12,473 nucleotides of DNA from Rhabdothermincola sp037478855 (GCA_037478855.1 JBBFLY010000076.1:1-12473); one strand, 5' to 3'. Positions 7,083 through 12,473 are shown, counted from the stretch's first letter. Notes: generated by a model not told the origin, from the letters alone. Made by a program: numbers and translations.

Positions 7083-7598
7083 TCAGCTGACCGTCAGGAG
7101 GGTCTCCATGCCCTTGGCCAGGTGCGTCCGGCCGTCATGGCTCCGGACCACGCAGAAGAGCCGGTACGTCCCCGCAGCGAGCTGGAAGGTGCCCTCGCAG
7201 GTCTGTCCTGGGCCGAACGCTTCGAGTTCGAACGCGCCGGCCGCCTCGAGGGCATCCTCGTCGGGGGAGCCGTCAGGGAGGGTGGGTACGGAGCCACCAC
7301 CCGGGAGGAAGGCCAGCTCGTGATCCTCGGTTCCGATGTTGGTGACGACGAAGGTGACCGTGCCAGCCTGGATCTGCGGTCGTTGGAGGACGATCACGTA
7401 GTCGGCGAGCTCAACCTCGACCCGTTCGGTGGCCTGGGACGCGAGGTCGGTGCCGACGGCTTCGCACTGCCGTCCCGGGGCCGTGGTGTTCGGGGTCGAG
7501 GTCATCGTCGAGTCGTCCGAGTTGCACGCCGTCGCGAGGGTCGCGGTGACGAGGACGGCGACGGCGAGGAGCGTGGTCGAGCAGCGGGTGTTGGTCAT
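7083..7598 (-). CDS. Cupredoxin-like lipoprotein (type-1 copper fold)
   Basis: Secreted, probably lipid-anchored protein of 171 residues. An N-terminal hydrophobic segment (about 8-24, TLLAVAVLVTATLATAC) ends at a lipobox-like ATAC with Cys25, followed by a Ser/Thr-rich linker (26-42). The mature part has the plastocyanin-like beta pattern. Candidate copper ligands are His93 in EDHELAFLP, Cys149 in YRLFCVV, His154 or His159, and Met164 in AKGMETLLTV. About 30 residues (100-130, GGGSVPTLPDGSPDEDALEA onward) are inserted between strands. A role in electron transfer or copper handling is inferred; I see no partner oxidase nearby. ATG 7598 was chosen over earlier in-frame starts because the signal peptide begins there and GGAGG lies just upstream (4 nt spacing, slightly short). 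Upstream on the same strand is queF, 107 bp away. Confidence 0.85.
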   Translation of the reverse strand: MTNTRCSTTLLAVAVLVTATLATACNSDDSTMTSTPNTTAPGRQCEAVGTDLASQATERVEVELADYVIVLQRPQIQAGTVTFVVTNIGTEDHELAFLPGGGSVPTLPDGSPDEDALEAAGAFELEAFGPGQTCEGTFQLAAGTYRLFCVVRSHDGRTHLAKGMETLLTVS

Positions 7599-7612
7599 GC
7601 GTCCTCCCGGCA

Positions 7613-7654
7613 GTGGTGATAGGTCATGCAATGACGTGATGATAGGTGTACCTA
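7613..7654 (-). promoter_or_regulatory. Promoter/operator region of the cupredoxin lipoprotein
   Basis: Three overlapping structures lie here. First, a direct repeat GTGRTGATAGGT at 7613-7624 and 7636-7647, one mismatch and 23 bp apart. Second, a perfect inverted repeat GTCAT-GCA-ATGAC at 7623-7635. Third, an inverted repeat TAGGT-GT-ACCTA at 7643-7654. On the minus strand TATCAT (7644-7639, one mismatch from TATAAT) is a good -10, giving a start near 7632 and a leader of about 34 nt. The inverted repeats therefore cover the -10 and the transcription start, where a repressor would bind. The regulator is unknown. Confidence 0.45.
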
Positions 7655-7705
7655 ACACCCCTCGGCCGCGACCTCGCAACTCAGCGGTTGGCGCGCGGTC
7701 TCCCG

Positions 7706-8056
7706 TCAGGGATGGGAGGCGGTGACGGTGGTGGCGATCCCACCCCGCACGTTCCAGATCGTTTGCACCGTCATCCGCCGCGGAGCGATCGCAGCCACCA
7801 GGTCGTCGAGGATCCGGTTGGTGATGTCCTCGTGGAAGTGGCCCTCGTCGCGGAAGCTCCACAGGTACAACTTCAGTGACTTCAGCTCCACGATCTTCTC
7901 ATCGGGGGTGTAGGTGACCACCACGGTCGCGAAGTCGGGCTGTCCGGTCATCGGGCACAGACAGGTGAGCTCCGGGGTCTCGCAGCGCACCTCGTAGTCA
8001 CGACCCGGGTGCGGGTTGTCGACGGCGATCAGCTCTCGGGACGGTGCGGACGGCAC
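7706..8056 (-). CDS. queF: NADPH-dependent preQ0 reductase QueF (type I)
   Basis: Cytoplasmic enzyme reducing the nitrile preQ0 (7-cyano-7-deazaguanine) to preQ1 for queuosine in tRNA. The tunnel-fold signature CLCPMTGQPDFATVVVTY holds the thioimide-forming Cys34 and the acid Asp41, with the same 7-residue spacing as Cys55/Asp62 of the Bacillus subtilis enzyme. The QueF motif ELKSLKLY (Glu57-Tyr64) follows 23 residues after the cysteine, again as in B. subtilis, then GHFHED. At 116 residues it is shorter than B. subtilis QueF (165), lacking mostly N- and C-terminal extension, but the core is complete. The GTG start is forced: an in-frame TAG lies at 8066-8068. That TAG is part of TAGCGT, 6 nt before the GTG, so the mRNA is probably leaderless. 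No other queuosine gene is in the window. Confidence 0.93.
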   Translation of the reverse strand: MPSAPSRELIAVDNPHPGRDYEVRCETPELTCLCPMTGQPDFATVVVTYTPDEKIVELKSLKLYLWSFRDEGHFHEDITNRILDDLVAAIAPRRMTVQTIWNVRGGIATTVTASHP

Positions 8057-8062
8057 GCCCCG

Positions 8063-8068
8063 ACGCTA
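8063..8068 (-). promoter_or_regulatory. -10 hexamer (TAGCGT) for leaderless queF
   Basis: Minus-strand TAGCGT ends exactly 6 nt before GTG 8056, so the first transcribed base should be the G of the start codon. The identical hexamer precedes the bL37-like gene. No Shine-Dalgarno sequence is possible at this spacing. Confidence 0.5.
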
Positions 8069-8069
8069 C

Positions 8070-8095
8070 CGGACCGGGCGTGCGGATCCGGTCCG
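8070..8095. repeat. Perfect 8-bp inverted repeat upstream of queF
   Basis: CGGACCGG (8070-8077) and CCGGTCCG (8088-8095) pair perfectly around a 10-nt spacer. It lies 1 bp upstream of the queF -10 hexamer and 55 nt past the peptidase stop. Two roles fit: an operator in the -35 zone of queF, or an RNA hairpin ending the peptidase transcript. No T-run follows, which weakens the terminator reading. Confidence 0.45.
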
Positions 8096-8150
8096 ACGTC
8101 ACCCCTTGCTGGCGAGCGGCGCCACCCCGGCACCGACGGCTGGCGCGCGC

Positions 8151-10217
8151 TCAGACACCGAGCTGCCAGAAGAGGAAGCCGAGCGCGTCAGTCAGCTCAT
8201 CGGCCTGCTTGGAGACCGGCTTGCCCTGACCGTGCCCCGCCTCGGTCTCCTGCCTGAGCAGGATCGGGCGCTCGGCGCCACAAGAGGTCGCCGCCTGCAG
8301 CCGGGCGGCCATCTTGCGGGCGTGCATCGGGTCAACCCTGCTGTCACCCTCGGCGGTGGTGAGCAGCACCGCCGGATAGCAGGTGCCGTCTACCACGTGG
8401 TGGTAGGGCGAGTAGGCGTACAGCCAGGCGAACTCCTCCGGAACGTCAGGGTCGCCGTACTCGGGGATCCACAACCGGGCGATCAGGAAGTGGTGGTAAC
8501 GCAGCATGTCCAGCAGCGGCACCGCGATCTGCGCGGCGCGGCACAGGTCGGGGTGCTGGGTGATGGTCGCGCCGACCAGAAGGCCGCCGTTGCTACCACC
8601 CCGGATGGCGAGCCGCTCGGGAGAGGTCCAGCCTTCGGCGATCAGCCATCTGGCCGCTGCGGCGAAGTCGTCGAAACTCTGCTGCTTGTGCTCCCGCATC
8701 CCGGCGCGGTGCCAGGACTCACCCTCCTCGGCACCGCCGCGGATGTTGGCCACCGCGTAGACGGCACCCCGCTCGCAGGCTGCCACCACCGCTGCCGAGT
8801 AGGCGGGCCCCATGGAGATCGAGAAGCCCCCGTAGCCGGTCAGGATGCACGGGGTTTCGGGAGAGGGCAGGGTCTGCTGCGCCCGGACGAGGAACATCGG
8901 CACCTTCGTGCCGTCGGTGCTCTCGTAGCGCACCTGCTCGACCACGATGTCAACCGCGGGGGCGTCGCTGCTGCCGTCGAGCTGGCGGAGCCGACTCCAG
9001 TCCGTGATCGCTCCGGGTCGCCAGCGGTACATCGTCGGCGGCACCGCGAACGAGGTGAACGAGAAGAACGCCTCGTCGCGCTCGCGGCTCCCTGACAGCC
9101 CCACGAGCGAGCCGACACCGGGCAGCTCGATCGGCTCGCGGCCGGTGCCGTTGAGGTCGTAGCGGTCGAGGTACGACACCGCGGACTGCGAAGACAGCAC
9201 CAGCAGTGAGCTCGCGGTGGGCACGACCGCCTCGATCACCCGATCGCTCTCGGGCACGATCGTGCACCAGTTGTCGTGCCACGCGGCGGCGACCGGAGCG
9301 GAGACCACCCGGCCCCGGTCGGCGCCGAGCGTCGTCACGCCGATCACCTGGTCGCCGACGACCGTGAACGACGAGACGGCGTCGACCCCTTCGATCATGA
9401 CCGTGCGGGCACCCGTGCTGCGGTCGATGAGATGGACGTCGACCCTGCTCCATCCCAGCGAGACGTGCAGCAGCATCCACCGCCCGTCCCGTGAGATCGA
9501 CACGTTGGTCCACGCGGTCTTGTCGGGAAGCTCCCCCCACACCAGCTCGTCCTGGCGCCAGTGCTGACCCAGGCGGTGCCAGTACACCTTCCGCCAGTAG
9601 CCCTGCTCACCCTCGGCGACCGTGTGGGGCTCGGGGTATCGCGTGTAGGCGAACGCGCTGGCGTCAGGGGTCCAGGCGACGGACGCGGCGCGCGTGTTCG
9701 GGATGCGATCTGAGAGCCGCTTGCCGGTCTGGACATCGAGGACGTGCAGCGTGCTGCGCTCGTCGCCCCCCGATGACAACCCGTACGCCACCAGGCGCCC
9801 GTCGGGTGAGGGGTGATACCAGTCGATGGCGGTGGTGGGATCTCCGGTCAGTCGGTGCGGGTCGACGATCGTGCGGGCCAGCCCCCTGGCCTTGGCGGGA
9901 CGGACCACGAGCACGGCCTGGTCGTGACGACCCCAGCGTTCGAGCGAGAACACCCGGTCGCCGGCGACCATGCACCCCACGGACGACCCGGCCCGCAGCA
10001 GGGTGACCAGGCGCTGGTGGAGCGTCTCTCGACCGGGCAGGGCGGCGAGGACCCGGGCGGTGTGCGCGTTCTGCGCCTCGACCCAGGCCCGAGTGACCTC
10101 GGACCGGCCGTCTTCGAGCCATCGGTACGGATCGATGACCCGGTGGCCGTGGAGGATGTCGACGACGTCGTCGCGGGGAGTAGGCGGTGGGGGCGGAGTG
10201 ACTGCGCGGCTCGCCAT
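8151..10217 (-). CDS. Prolyl oligopeptidase (peptidase family S9A)
   Basis: Serine peptidase of 688 residues that cuts short peptides after proline; no signal peptide, so cytoplasmic. The N-terminal DPYRWLED (about residues 27-34) is the family opening, followed by the beta-propeller (about 70-400) and the alpha/beta hydrolase domain. The catalytic triad is complete: Ser542 in RGGSNGGLLVGA, Asp625 in EGDSRVDP and His662 in EAGHGQGK, close to Ser554/Asp641/His680 of the porcine enzyme; the substrate-binding arginine is Arg627. I chose ATG 10217 because GGGAGGAGG lies just upstream (core 6 nt away) and homology begins there; the frame stays open another 819 bases upstream without resembling protein. 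The ribosome binding site lies inside the bL37-like frame, so the two are probably on one transcript. Downstream, queF is 94 bp away. Confidence 0.95.
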   Translation of the reverse strand: MASRAVTPPPPPTPRDDVVDILHGHRVIDPYRWLEDGRSEVTRAWVEAQNAHTARVLAALPGRETLHQRLVTLLRAGSSVGCMVAGDRVFSLERWGRHDQAVLVVRPAKARGLARTIVDPHRLTGDPTTAIDWYHPSPDGRLVAYGLSSGGDERSTLHVLDVQTGKRLSDRIPNTRAASVAWTPDASAFAYTRYPEPHTVAEGEQGYWRKVYWHRLGQHWRQDELVWGELPDKTAWTNVSISRDGRWMLLHVSLGWSRVDVHLIDRSTGARTVMIEGVDAVSSFTVVGDQVIGVTTLGADRGRVVSAPVAAAWHDNWCTIVPESDRVIEAVVPTASSLLVLSSQSAVSYLDRYDLNGTGREPIELPGVGSLVGLSGSRERDEAFFSFTSFAVPPTMYRWRPGAITDWSRLRQLDGSSDAPAVDIVVEQVRYESTDGTKVPMFLVRAQQTLPSPETPCILTGYGGFSISMGPAYSAAVVAACERGAVYAVANIRGGAEEGESWHRAGMREHKQQSFDDFAAAARWLIAEGWTSPERLAIRGGSNGGLLVGATITQHPDLCRAAQIAVPLLDMLRYHHFLIARLWIPEYGDPDVPEEFAWLYAYSPYHHVVDGTCYPAVLLTTAEGDSRVDPMHARKMAARLQAATSCGAERPILLRQETEAGHGQGKPVSKQADELTDALGFLFWQLGV

Positions 10218-10308
10218 GCGCCTCCTCCCGGCCGGCGTTCGGCTTGCGCCCGTGGTTCGCCGGCTTGCGGCGAGCGTTGGTCTTGCGCTTCGAGGACTTC
10301 TTCGACAT
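9664..10308 (-). CDS. Ribosomal protein bL37-like mini-gene with no stop at the usual place
   Basis: From ATG 10308 the minus strand reads MSKKSSKRKTNARRKPANHG followed by RKPNA (25 residues). This resembles the roughly 24-residue actinobacterial large-subunit protein bL37, whose mycobacterial form, as I recall it, ends ANHGKRPNA. TAGCGT (complement of 10318-10323) lies 9 nt upstream, giving a nearly leaderless start. The oddity is the end: no stop follows. The same frame stays open to 9664 (214 residues), running 554 bases over the peptidase gene in another frame. The tail is arginine/proline-rich and looks like a shadow frame. All three minus-strand frames are open past this point, so a single frameshift would not restore a stop. 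The functional part is probably 10308 to about 10234. Identity is by motif only. Confidence 0.5.
   Translation of the reverse strand: MSKKSSKRKTNARRKPANHGRKPNAGREEAHGEPRSHSAPTAYSPRRRRRHPPRPPGHRSVPMARRRPVRGHSGLGRGAERAHRPGPRRPARSRDAPPAPGHPAAGRVVRGVHGRRRPGVLARTLGSSRPGRARGPSRQGQGAGPHDRRPAPTDRRSHHRHRLVSPLTRRAPGGVRVVIGGRRAQHAARPRCPDRQAALRSHPEHARRVRRLDP
10221..10229 (-). promoter_or_regulatory. Ribosome binding site of the prolyl oligopeptidase
   Basis: GGGAGGAGG on the minus strand, the strongest Shine-Dalgarno sequence in the window. It sets the peptidase start at ATG 10217. It lies about where a bL37-sized gene would be expected to end. Confidence 0.65.
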
Positions 10309-10317
10309 AGGGCGCAA

Positions 10318-10323
10318 ACGCTA
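10318..10323 (-). promoter_or_regulatory. -10 hexamer (TAGCGT) for the bL37-like gene and peptidase
   Basis: Minus-strand TAGCGT, identical to the queF hexamer, ends 9 nt before ATG 10308. It lies in the divergent region facing ychF and is the only candidate promoter seen for the peptidase transcript. Confidence 0.4.
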
Positions 10324-10381
10324 CCCCGCGGGTTGCGACCGGGCACACTCCGCCAGCTCGTTCCCGGCCGCGCGTCTCCAT

Positions 10382-10411
10382 GAGCTCCATCAGCCCCACG
10401 AGCTCCATCAG
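10382..10411. repeat. 18-bp-period direct repeat in the divergent intergenic region
   Basis: GAGCTCCATCAG occurs at 10382-10393 and again at 10400-10411, 18 bp apart, with a weaker echo (GGCTCCACGGG) from 10420. It lies roughly midway in the 216-bp divergent region between the bL37-like start and ychF. The spacing, under two helical turns, would suit a regulator binding on nearly one face. The rest of this gap holds only the two -10 candidates. Confidence 0.45.
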
Positions 10412-10511
10412 CTCGCGGGGGCTCCACGGGTCGACGCGCGGTTCGGGCATCTCGGGGACCGGCTCGAGGCACCGGGCCGACACGCCGGGTCGAGCTGACA
10501 AGACCACGCAG

Positions 10512-10517
10512 TACCCT
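10512..10517 (+). promoter_or_regulatory. -10 hexamer (TACCCT) for leaderless ychF
   Basis: TACCCT ends 7 nt before GTG 10525, so transcription should start at or within a base of the start codon. TGACA at 10496-10500 resembles part of a -35 but is only 11 bp away, too close for the usual 16-18. Confidence 0.5.
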
Positions 10518-10524
10518 GAGGCTG

Positions 10525-11601
10525 GTGGAGCGATTCGGGTTCGTCGGCCTGCCGAACGCAGGCAAGTCGTCGCTGTACAACGCGCTCTCAGGTGGGAGCG
10601 CGCTCGCCGCCCCGTACGCGTTCGCCACAACCGACCCGAACGTCGGGGTCGCGAAGGTGCCGGACGATCGGCTGGAGCGCCTCGCGGCCATGAGCAACTC
10701 GCGAAACGTCGTGCCGGCGAGCGTGCAGTTCACCGACATCGGTGGGTTGGTGGAAGGAGCGAGCAAGGGCGAGGGGCTCGGCAACCGGTTCCTTGCCGGC
10801 ATCCGCGAGGTCGATGCGATCGTGTTCGTCCTGCGGGCCTTCGACGACCCCGATGTGCCCGGCTCCCCAGACCCGCTCGAGCATCTGCGCATCCTCGAGA
10901 TCGAGCTGAGCCTCGCTGACCTCGAGAGCGTCGAGAACCAGCTCGACAAGCGCCGGAAGGCGGCCAAGCACGACAAGGCTCTCGCCGATGAGCTGGCCGC
11001 GCTCGAGGCCGCCCACGCGGTCCTCGCCGCGGGCACGCCGATCTATCGCAGCGAGCTCCAGCCCTCCCAGCGCGAGCTGCTGAAGAGCTACTTCCTGCTC
11101 ACGAACAAGCCGGTGCTCGCGGTGGTCAACGTCGGCGAGGACGACCTCGACCGCATCGACGAGAAGATCGCGCCGGTGGTCGCAGAGCTCGGCGCTCACG
11201 GAGAGGTGATCGGCGCGTGCGTGCAGCTCGAAGCCGAAGCTGCCCAGCTCGAGCCGGATGAGCGGGCGGAGATGCTCGAGGCGCTCGGGCTCGGTGAGGG
11301 GGGTCTGCCGCGGTTCATCCGTGCCGCGTACCACCTGCTCGGTCTGCGCACGTTCTTCACCACCGGCGAGAAGGAGTCGCGCGCCTGGACCTTCCGGGCG
11401 GGCTGGAAGGCCCCCCAGTGCGCCGGGGTGATCCACTCGGACTTCGAGCGGGGCTTCATCCGCGCCGAGGTCATCCACTGGGATGAGCTTCTGGAGATCG
11501 GCTCCTGGTCGAAGGCTCGTGAGGCCGGCAAGCTGCGGGTGGAGGGCAAGGACTACGAGGTCGCCGACGGCGATGTCCTCGAGATCCGCTTCAACGTCTG
11601 A
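10525..11601 (+). CDS. ychF: Ribosome-associated ATPase YchF/OLA1 family
   Basis: Obg-family P-loop protein of 358 residues (E. coli YchF 363) that binds ATP rather than GTP and associates with ribosomes, acting in stress and translation control. Walker A is GLPNAGKSS (8-16); switch II is DIGGLVEGAS (71-80); the G4 position is NVGE (202-205) instead of NKxD, the hallmark of ATP preference. A coiled-coil region follows (about 125-165), and the TGS domain occupies the C-terminus (about 275-358), ending GDVLEIRFNV. An oddity is the loop after VLRAF: it reads DDPDVPGSPDP, shorter than the usual form with His-Val-x-Gly, so the histidine equivalent to E. coli His114 seems absent. The GTG start is set by the Walker motif and the -10 at 10512. 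First gene of an operon with the DUF192 gene and rsmI. Confidence 0.94.
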   Translation: MERFGFVGLPNAGKSSLYNALSGGSALAAPYAFATTDPNVGVAKVPDDRLERLAAMSNSRNVVPASVQFTDIGGLVEGASKGEGLGNRFLAGIREVDAIVFVLRAFDDPDVPGSPDPLEHLRILEIELSLADLESVENQLDKRRKAAKHDKALADELAALEAAHAVLAAGTPIYRSELQPSQRELLKSYFLLTNKPVLAVVNVGEDDLDRIDEKIAPVVAELGAHGEVIGACVQLEAEAAQLEPDERAEMLEALGLGEGGLPRFIRAAYHLLGLRTFFTTGEKESRAWTFRAGWKAPQCAGVIHSDFERGFIRAEVIHWDELLEIGSWSKAREAGKLRVEGKDYEVADGDVLEIRFNV

Positions 11602-11609
11602 GGCCCATC

Positions 11610-11966
11610 GTGCCCTGGCTGCTGCGTGACGGGCAGGTGTTGGCGACACTCGAGGTCGCTGACTCGGCGCGCAGCCGGGCCCGCGGTCTGCTCGGCCGCG
11701 ACAGCATCGAAGGTGCACTCCTGCTCCGGCCAGCGCGATCCGTGCACAGCTTCGGCATGCGCTTCGCCATCGACGTCGCCTTCGTCGACCGCGATCTCGT
11801 CGTGCTGCGCACCTGCCGGCTGCGTCCCAACCGGGTCACCCTGCCGGTCTGGGGAGCGCACGCGGTGATCGAGGCAGAGGCGGGCGCGTTCCGTCAGTGG
11901 GGACTCGCTCCCGGTGACCGGCTCGAGATCCGCGGGCTCGATGCGGACGGCACCGGGTCGTCATGA
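11610..11966 (+). CDS. DUF192 family protein
   Basis: Small soluble protein of 118 residues from the DUF192 family, whose biochemical role is unknown. Diagnostic stretches are SRARGLLGRDSIEGALLL (about 22-39), VHSFGMRFAIDVAFVDRD (45-62) and a C-terminal PGDRLEI (about 101-107). Many family members carry a signal peptide; this one has none and begins directly with MPWLLRDGQ, so it should be cytoplasmic. The GTG start lies 8 nt after the ychF stop, and GAGG (11600-11603) overlaps that stop, so it is co-transcribed and probably translationally coupled. Its own stop overlaps the rsmI start in an ATGA junction. Conserved placement between two translation-related genes hints at, but does not show, a related role. 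Confidence 0.9.
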   Translation: MPWLLRDGQVLATLEVADSARSRARGLLGRDSIEGALLLRPARSVHSFGMRFAIDVAFVDRDLVVLRTCRLRPNRVTLPVWGAHAVIEAEAGAFRQWGLAPGDRLEIRGLDADGTGSS

Positions 11967-12473
11967 GCGCGGATCGCGGGGTCCTCGTCGTGGTGGGGAC
12001 GCCGATCGGCAACCTCGGCGACCTCTCCCCGCGTGCCGTGGAGGCGCTCCGGGACGCTGACGTGATCGCCTGTGAGGACACCCGCCGGACCGGCAGGCTC
12101 CTCGAACGGGCGGGCGTTCGGGCTCGCGGCTTCGTCGTCGTGAACGACCACACCGAGGCCACACGCATCGGGGAGGTGATCGAGAGGCTCCGGCGCGGTG
12201 AGCGGGTCGCGGTGGTGACCGACGCCGGCATGCCCGGGATCTCCGACCCCGGGGAGCGGCTGGTGCGTGCCGCCACCGCCGAGGGGTTCGAGGTGGAGGT
12301 GGTGCCGGGCCCATCGGCGCTGGTGGCTGGGCTGGTGGTGAGCGGTCTGCCCACCGGTCGCTTCGCCTTCGAGGGCTTCCTGCCGAGGAAGGGTCGGTCA
12401 CGCACCGAGCGTCTCGCCATGCTGGCGAGCGAGCAGCGCACCCTCGTGCTGTTCGAAGCGCCACATCGCCTGG
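11963..12473 (+). CDS. rsmI: 16S rRNA 2'-O-methyltransferase RsmI (partial, cut by window end)
   Basis: The first 170 residues of the tetrapyrrole-methylase-fold enzyme that uses S-adenosylmethionine to 2'-O-methylate C1402 of 16S rRNA in the decoding centre. Seen in order: VVVGTPIGNLGDLS (9-22), ACEDTRRTGRLLE (36-48), VVTDAGMPGISDPGERLVRA (about 84-103), VVPGPSALVAGL, GRFAFEGFLPRKGRSR and FEAPHRL at the edge. All are characteristic of RsmI and intact. The frame has no stop before the window ends; roughly 100 further residues are expected. The ATG overlaps the DUF192 stop (ATGA at 11963-11966), so translation is coupled to the upstream gene and needs no strong ribosome binding site. Confidence 0.95.
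   Translation, partial: MSADRGVLVVVGTPIGNLGDLSPRAVEALRDADVIACEDTRRTGRLLERAGVRARGFVVVNDHTEATRIGEVIERLRRGERVAVVTDAGMPGISDPGERLVRAATAEGFEVEVVPGPSALVAGLVVSGLPTGRFAFEGFLPRKGRSRTERLAMLASEQRTLVLFEAPHRL

Noticed and set aside
7643..7654. IdeR/DtxR-type iron box at TAGGTGTACCTA
   Set aside because: The half-sites resemble it, but they are only 2 bp apart, whereas IdeR boxes are 19 bp with a longer centre. Kept only as a generic inverted repeat.
10234..10308. Programmed or accidental frameshift joining the bL37-like peptide to the peptidase
   Set aside because: No slippery sequence is seen, and the peptidase has its own strong ribosome binding site and a full-length family N-terminus.
10495..10517. 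Canonical sigma-70 promoter for ychF using CTGACA as -35
   Set aside because: The spacer to TACCCT is 11 bp instead of 16-18.
10218..11036. Upstream extension of the prolyl oligopeptidase frame by 273 codons
   Set aside because: It crosses ychF in antisense and the bL37-like gene in another frame. Homology and a strong ribosome binding site both place the start at 10217.
10588..11718. Long minus-strand frame of 376 codons opposite ychF
   Set aside because: The ychF frame is unambiguous; the antisense frame shows no domain and only stays open because of high GC.
1..12473. CRISPR arrays, insertion sequences, phage or toxin-antitoxin genes
   Set aside because: I found no regular direct repeats with spacers, no transposase or integrase motifs, and no candidate toxin-antitoxin pair.

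Overview
The window is a gene-dense, very GC-rich stretch with eleven genes I am confident of, one gene cut off by the right edge, one probable small leader ORF and one very small ribosomal-protein-like gene with no normal stop. Gene content and style point to an Actinomycetota bacterium, possibly a deep lineage such as Acidimicrobiia. The evidence is a PmmB-like phospho-sugar mutase, a peptide resembling the actinobacterial ribosomal protein bL37, frequent GTG starts, and many starts that lie 6-9 nt after a TANNNT hexamer with no ribosome binding site, as in leaderless actinobacterial mRNAs. The lineage call is inference.

Layout. 56-907 (+): an enoyl-CoA hydratase-superfamily protein that carries the full Asp/Glu/Asp set of dienoyl-CoA isomerase (ECH1 type). 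It converges on 953-1552 (-), an unrecognised 199-residue protein. 1608-2252 (-) encodes a VOC (glyoxalase-fold) protein, preceded by a probable leaderless 28-codon ORF (2255-2341). Divergent from these, 2422-4122 (+) is a phosphoglucomutase/phosphomannomutase. It is followed by a membrane-bound O-acyltransferase (4195-5679) and a membrane-anchored SGNH/DUF459 protein (5698-6933). These last two look like an envelope glycan acylation pair, and the mutase could supply sugar phosphates for the same polymer.

7083-7598 (-) is a lipoprotein with a type-1 copper (cupredoxin) fold and an unusually structured promoter. Upstream on the same strand is queF (7706-8056), a queuosine-pathway reductase with a leaderless-type start. 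Then comes a prolyl oligopeptidase (8151-10217, -), whose 5' end lies inside the reading frame of the bL37-like mini-gene (start 10308, -). Divergent from that, ychF (10525), a DUF192 gene (11610) and rsmI (11963, cut at the window end) form a tight + strand operon. Translation and ribosome functions (bL37, YchF, RsmI, QueF) are therefore concentrated in the right third.

I see no insertion sequence, phage gene, CRISPR array, tRNA or rRNA. No gap between genes exceeds 300 bases. The most interesting points are the run-on bL37-like frame over the peptidase gene, the leaderless mini-ORF in front of the VOC gene, the recurring leaderless start signal, the repeat-rich promoter of the cupredoxin lipoprotein, and a YchF that appears to lack the loop carrying the catalytic histidine.
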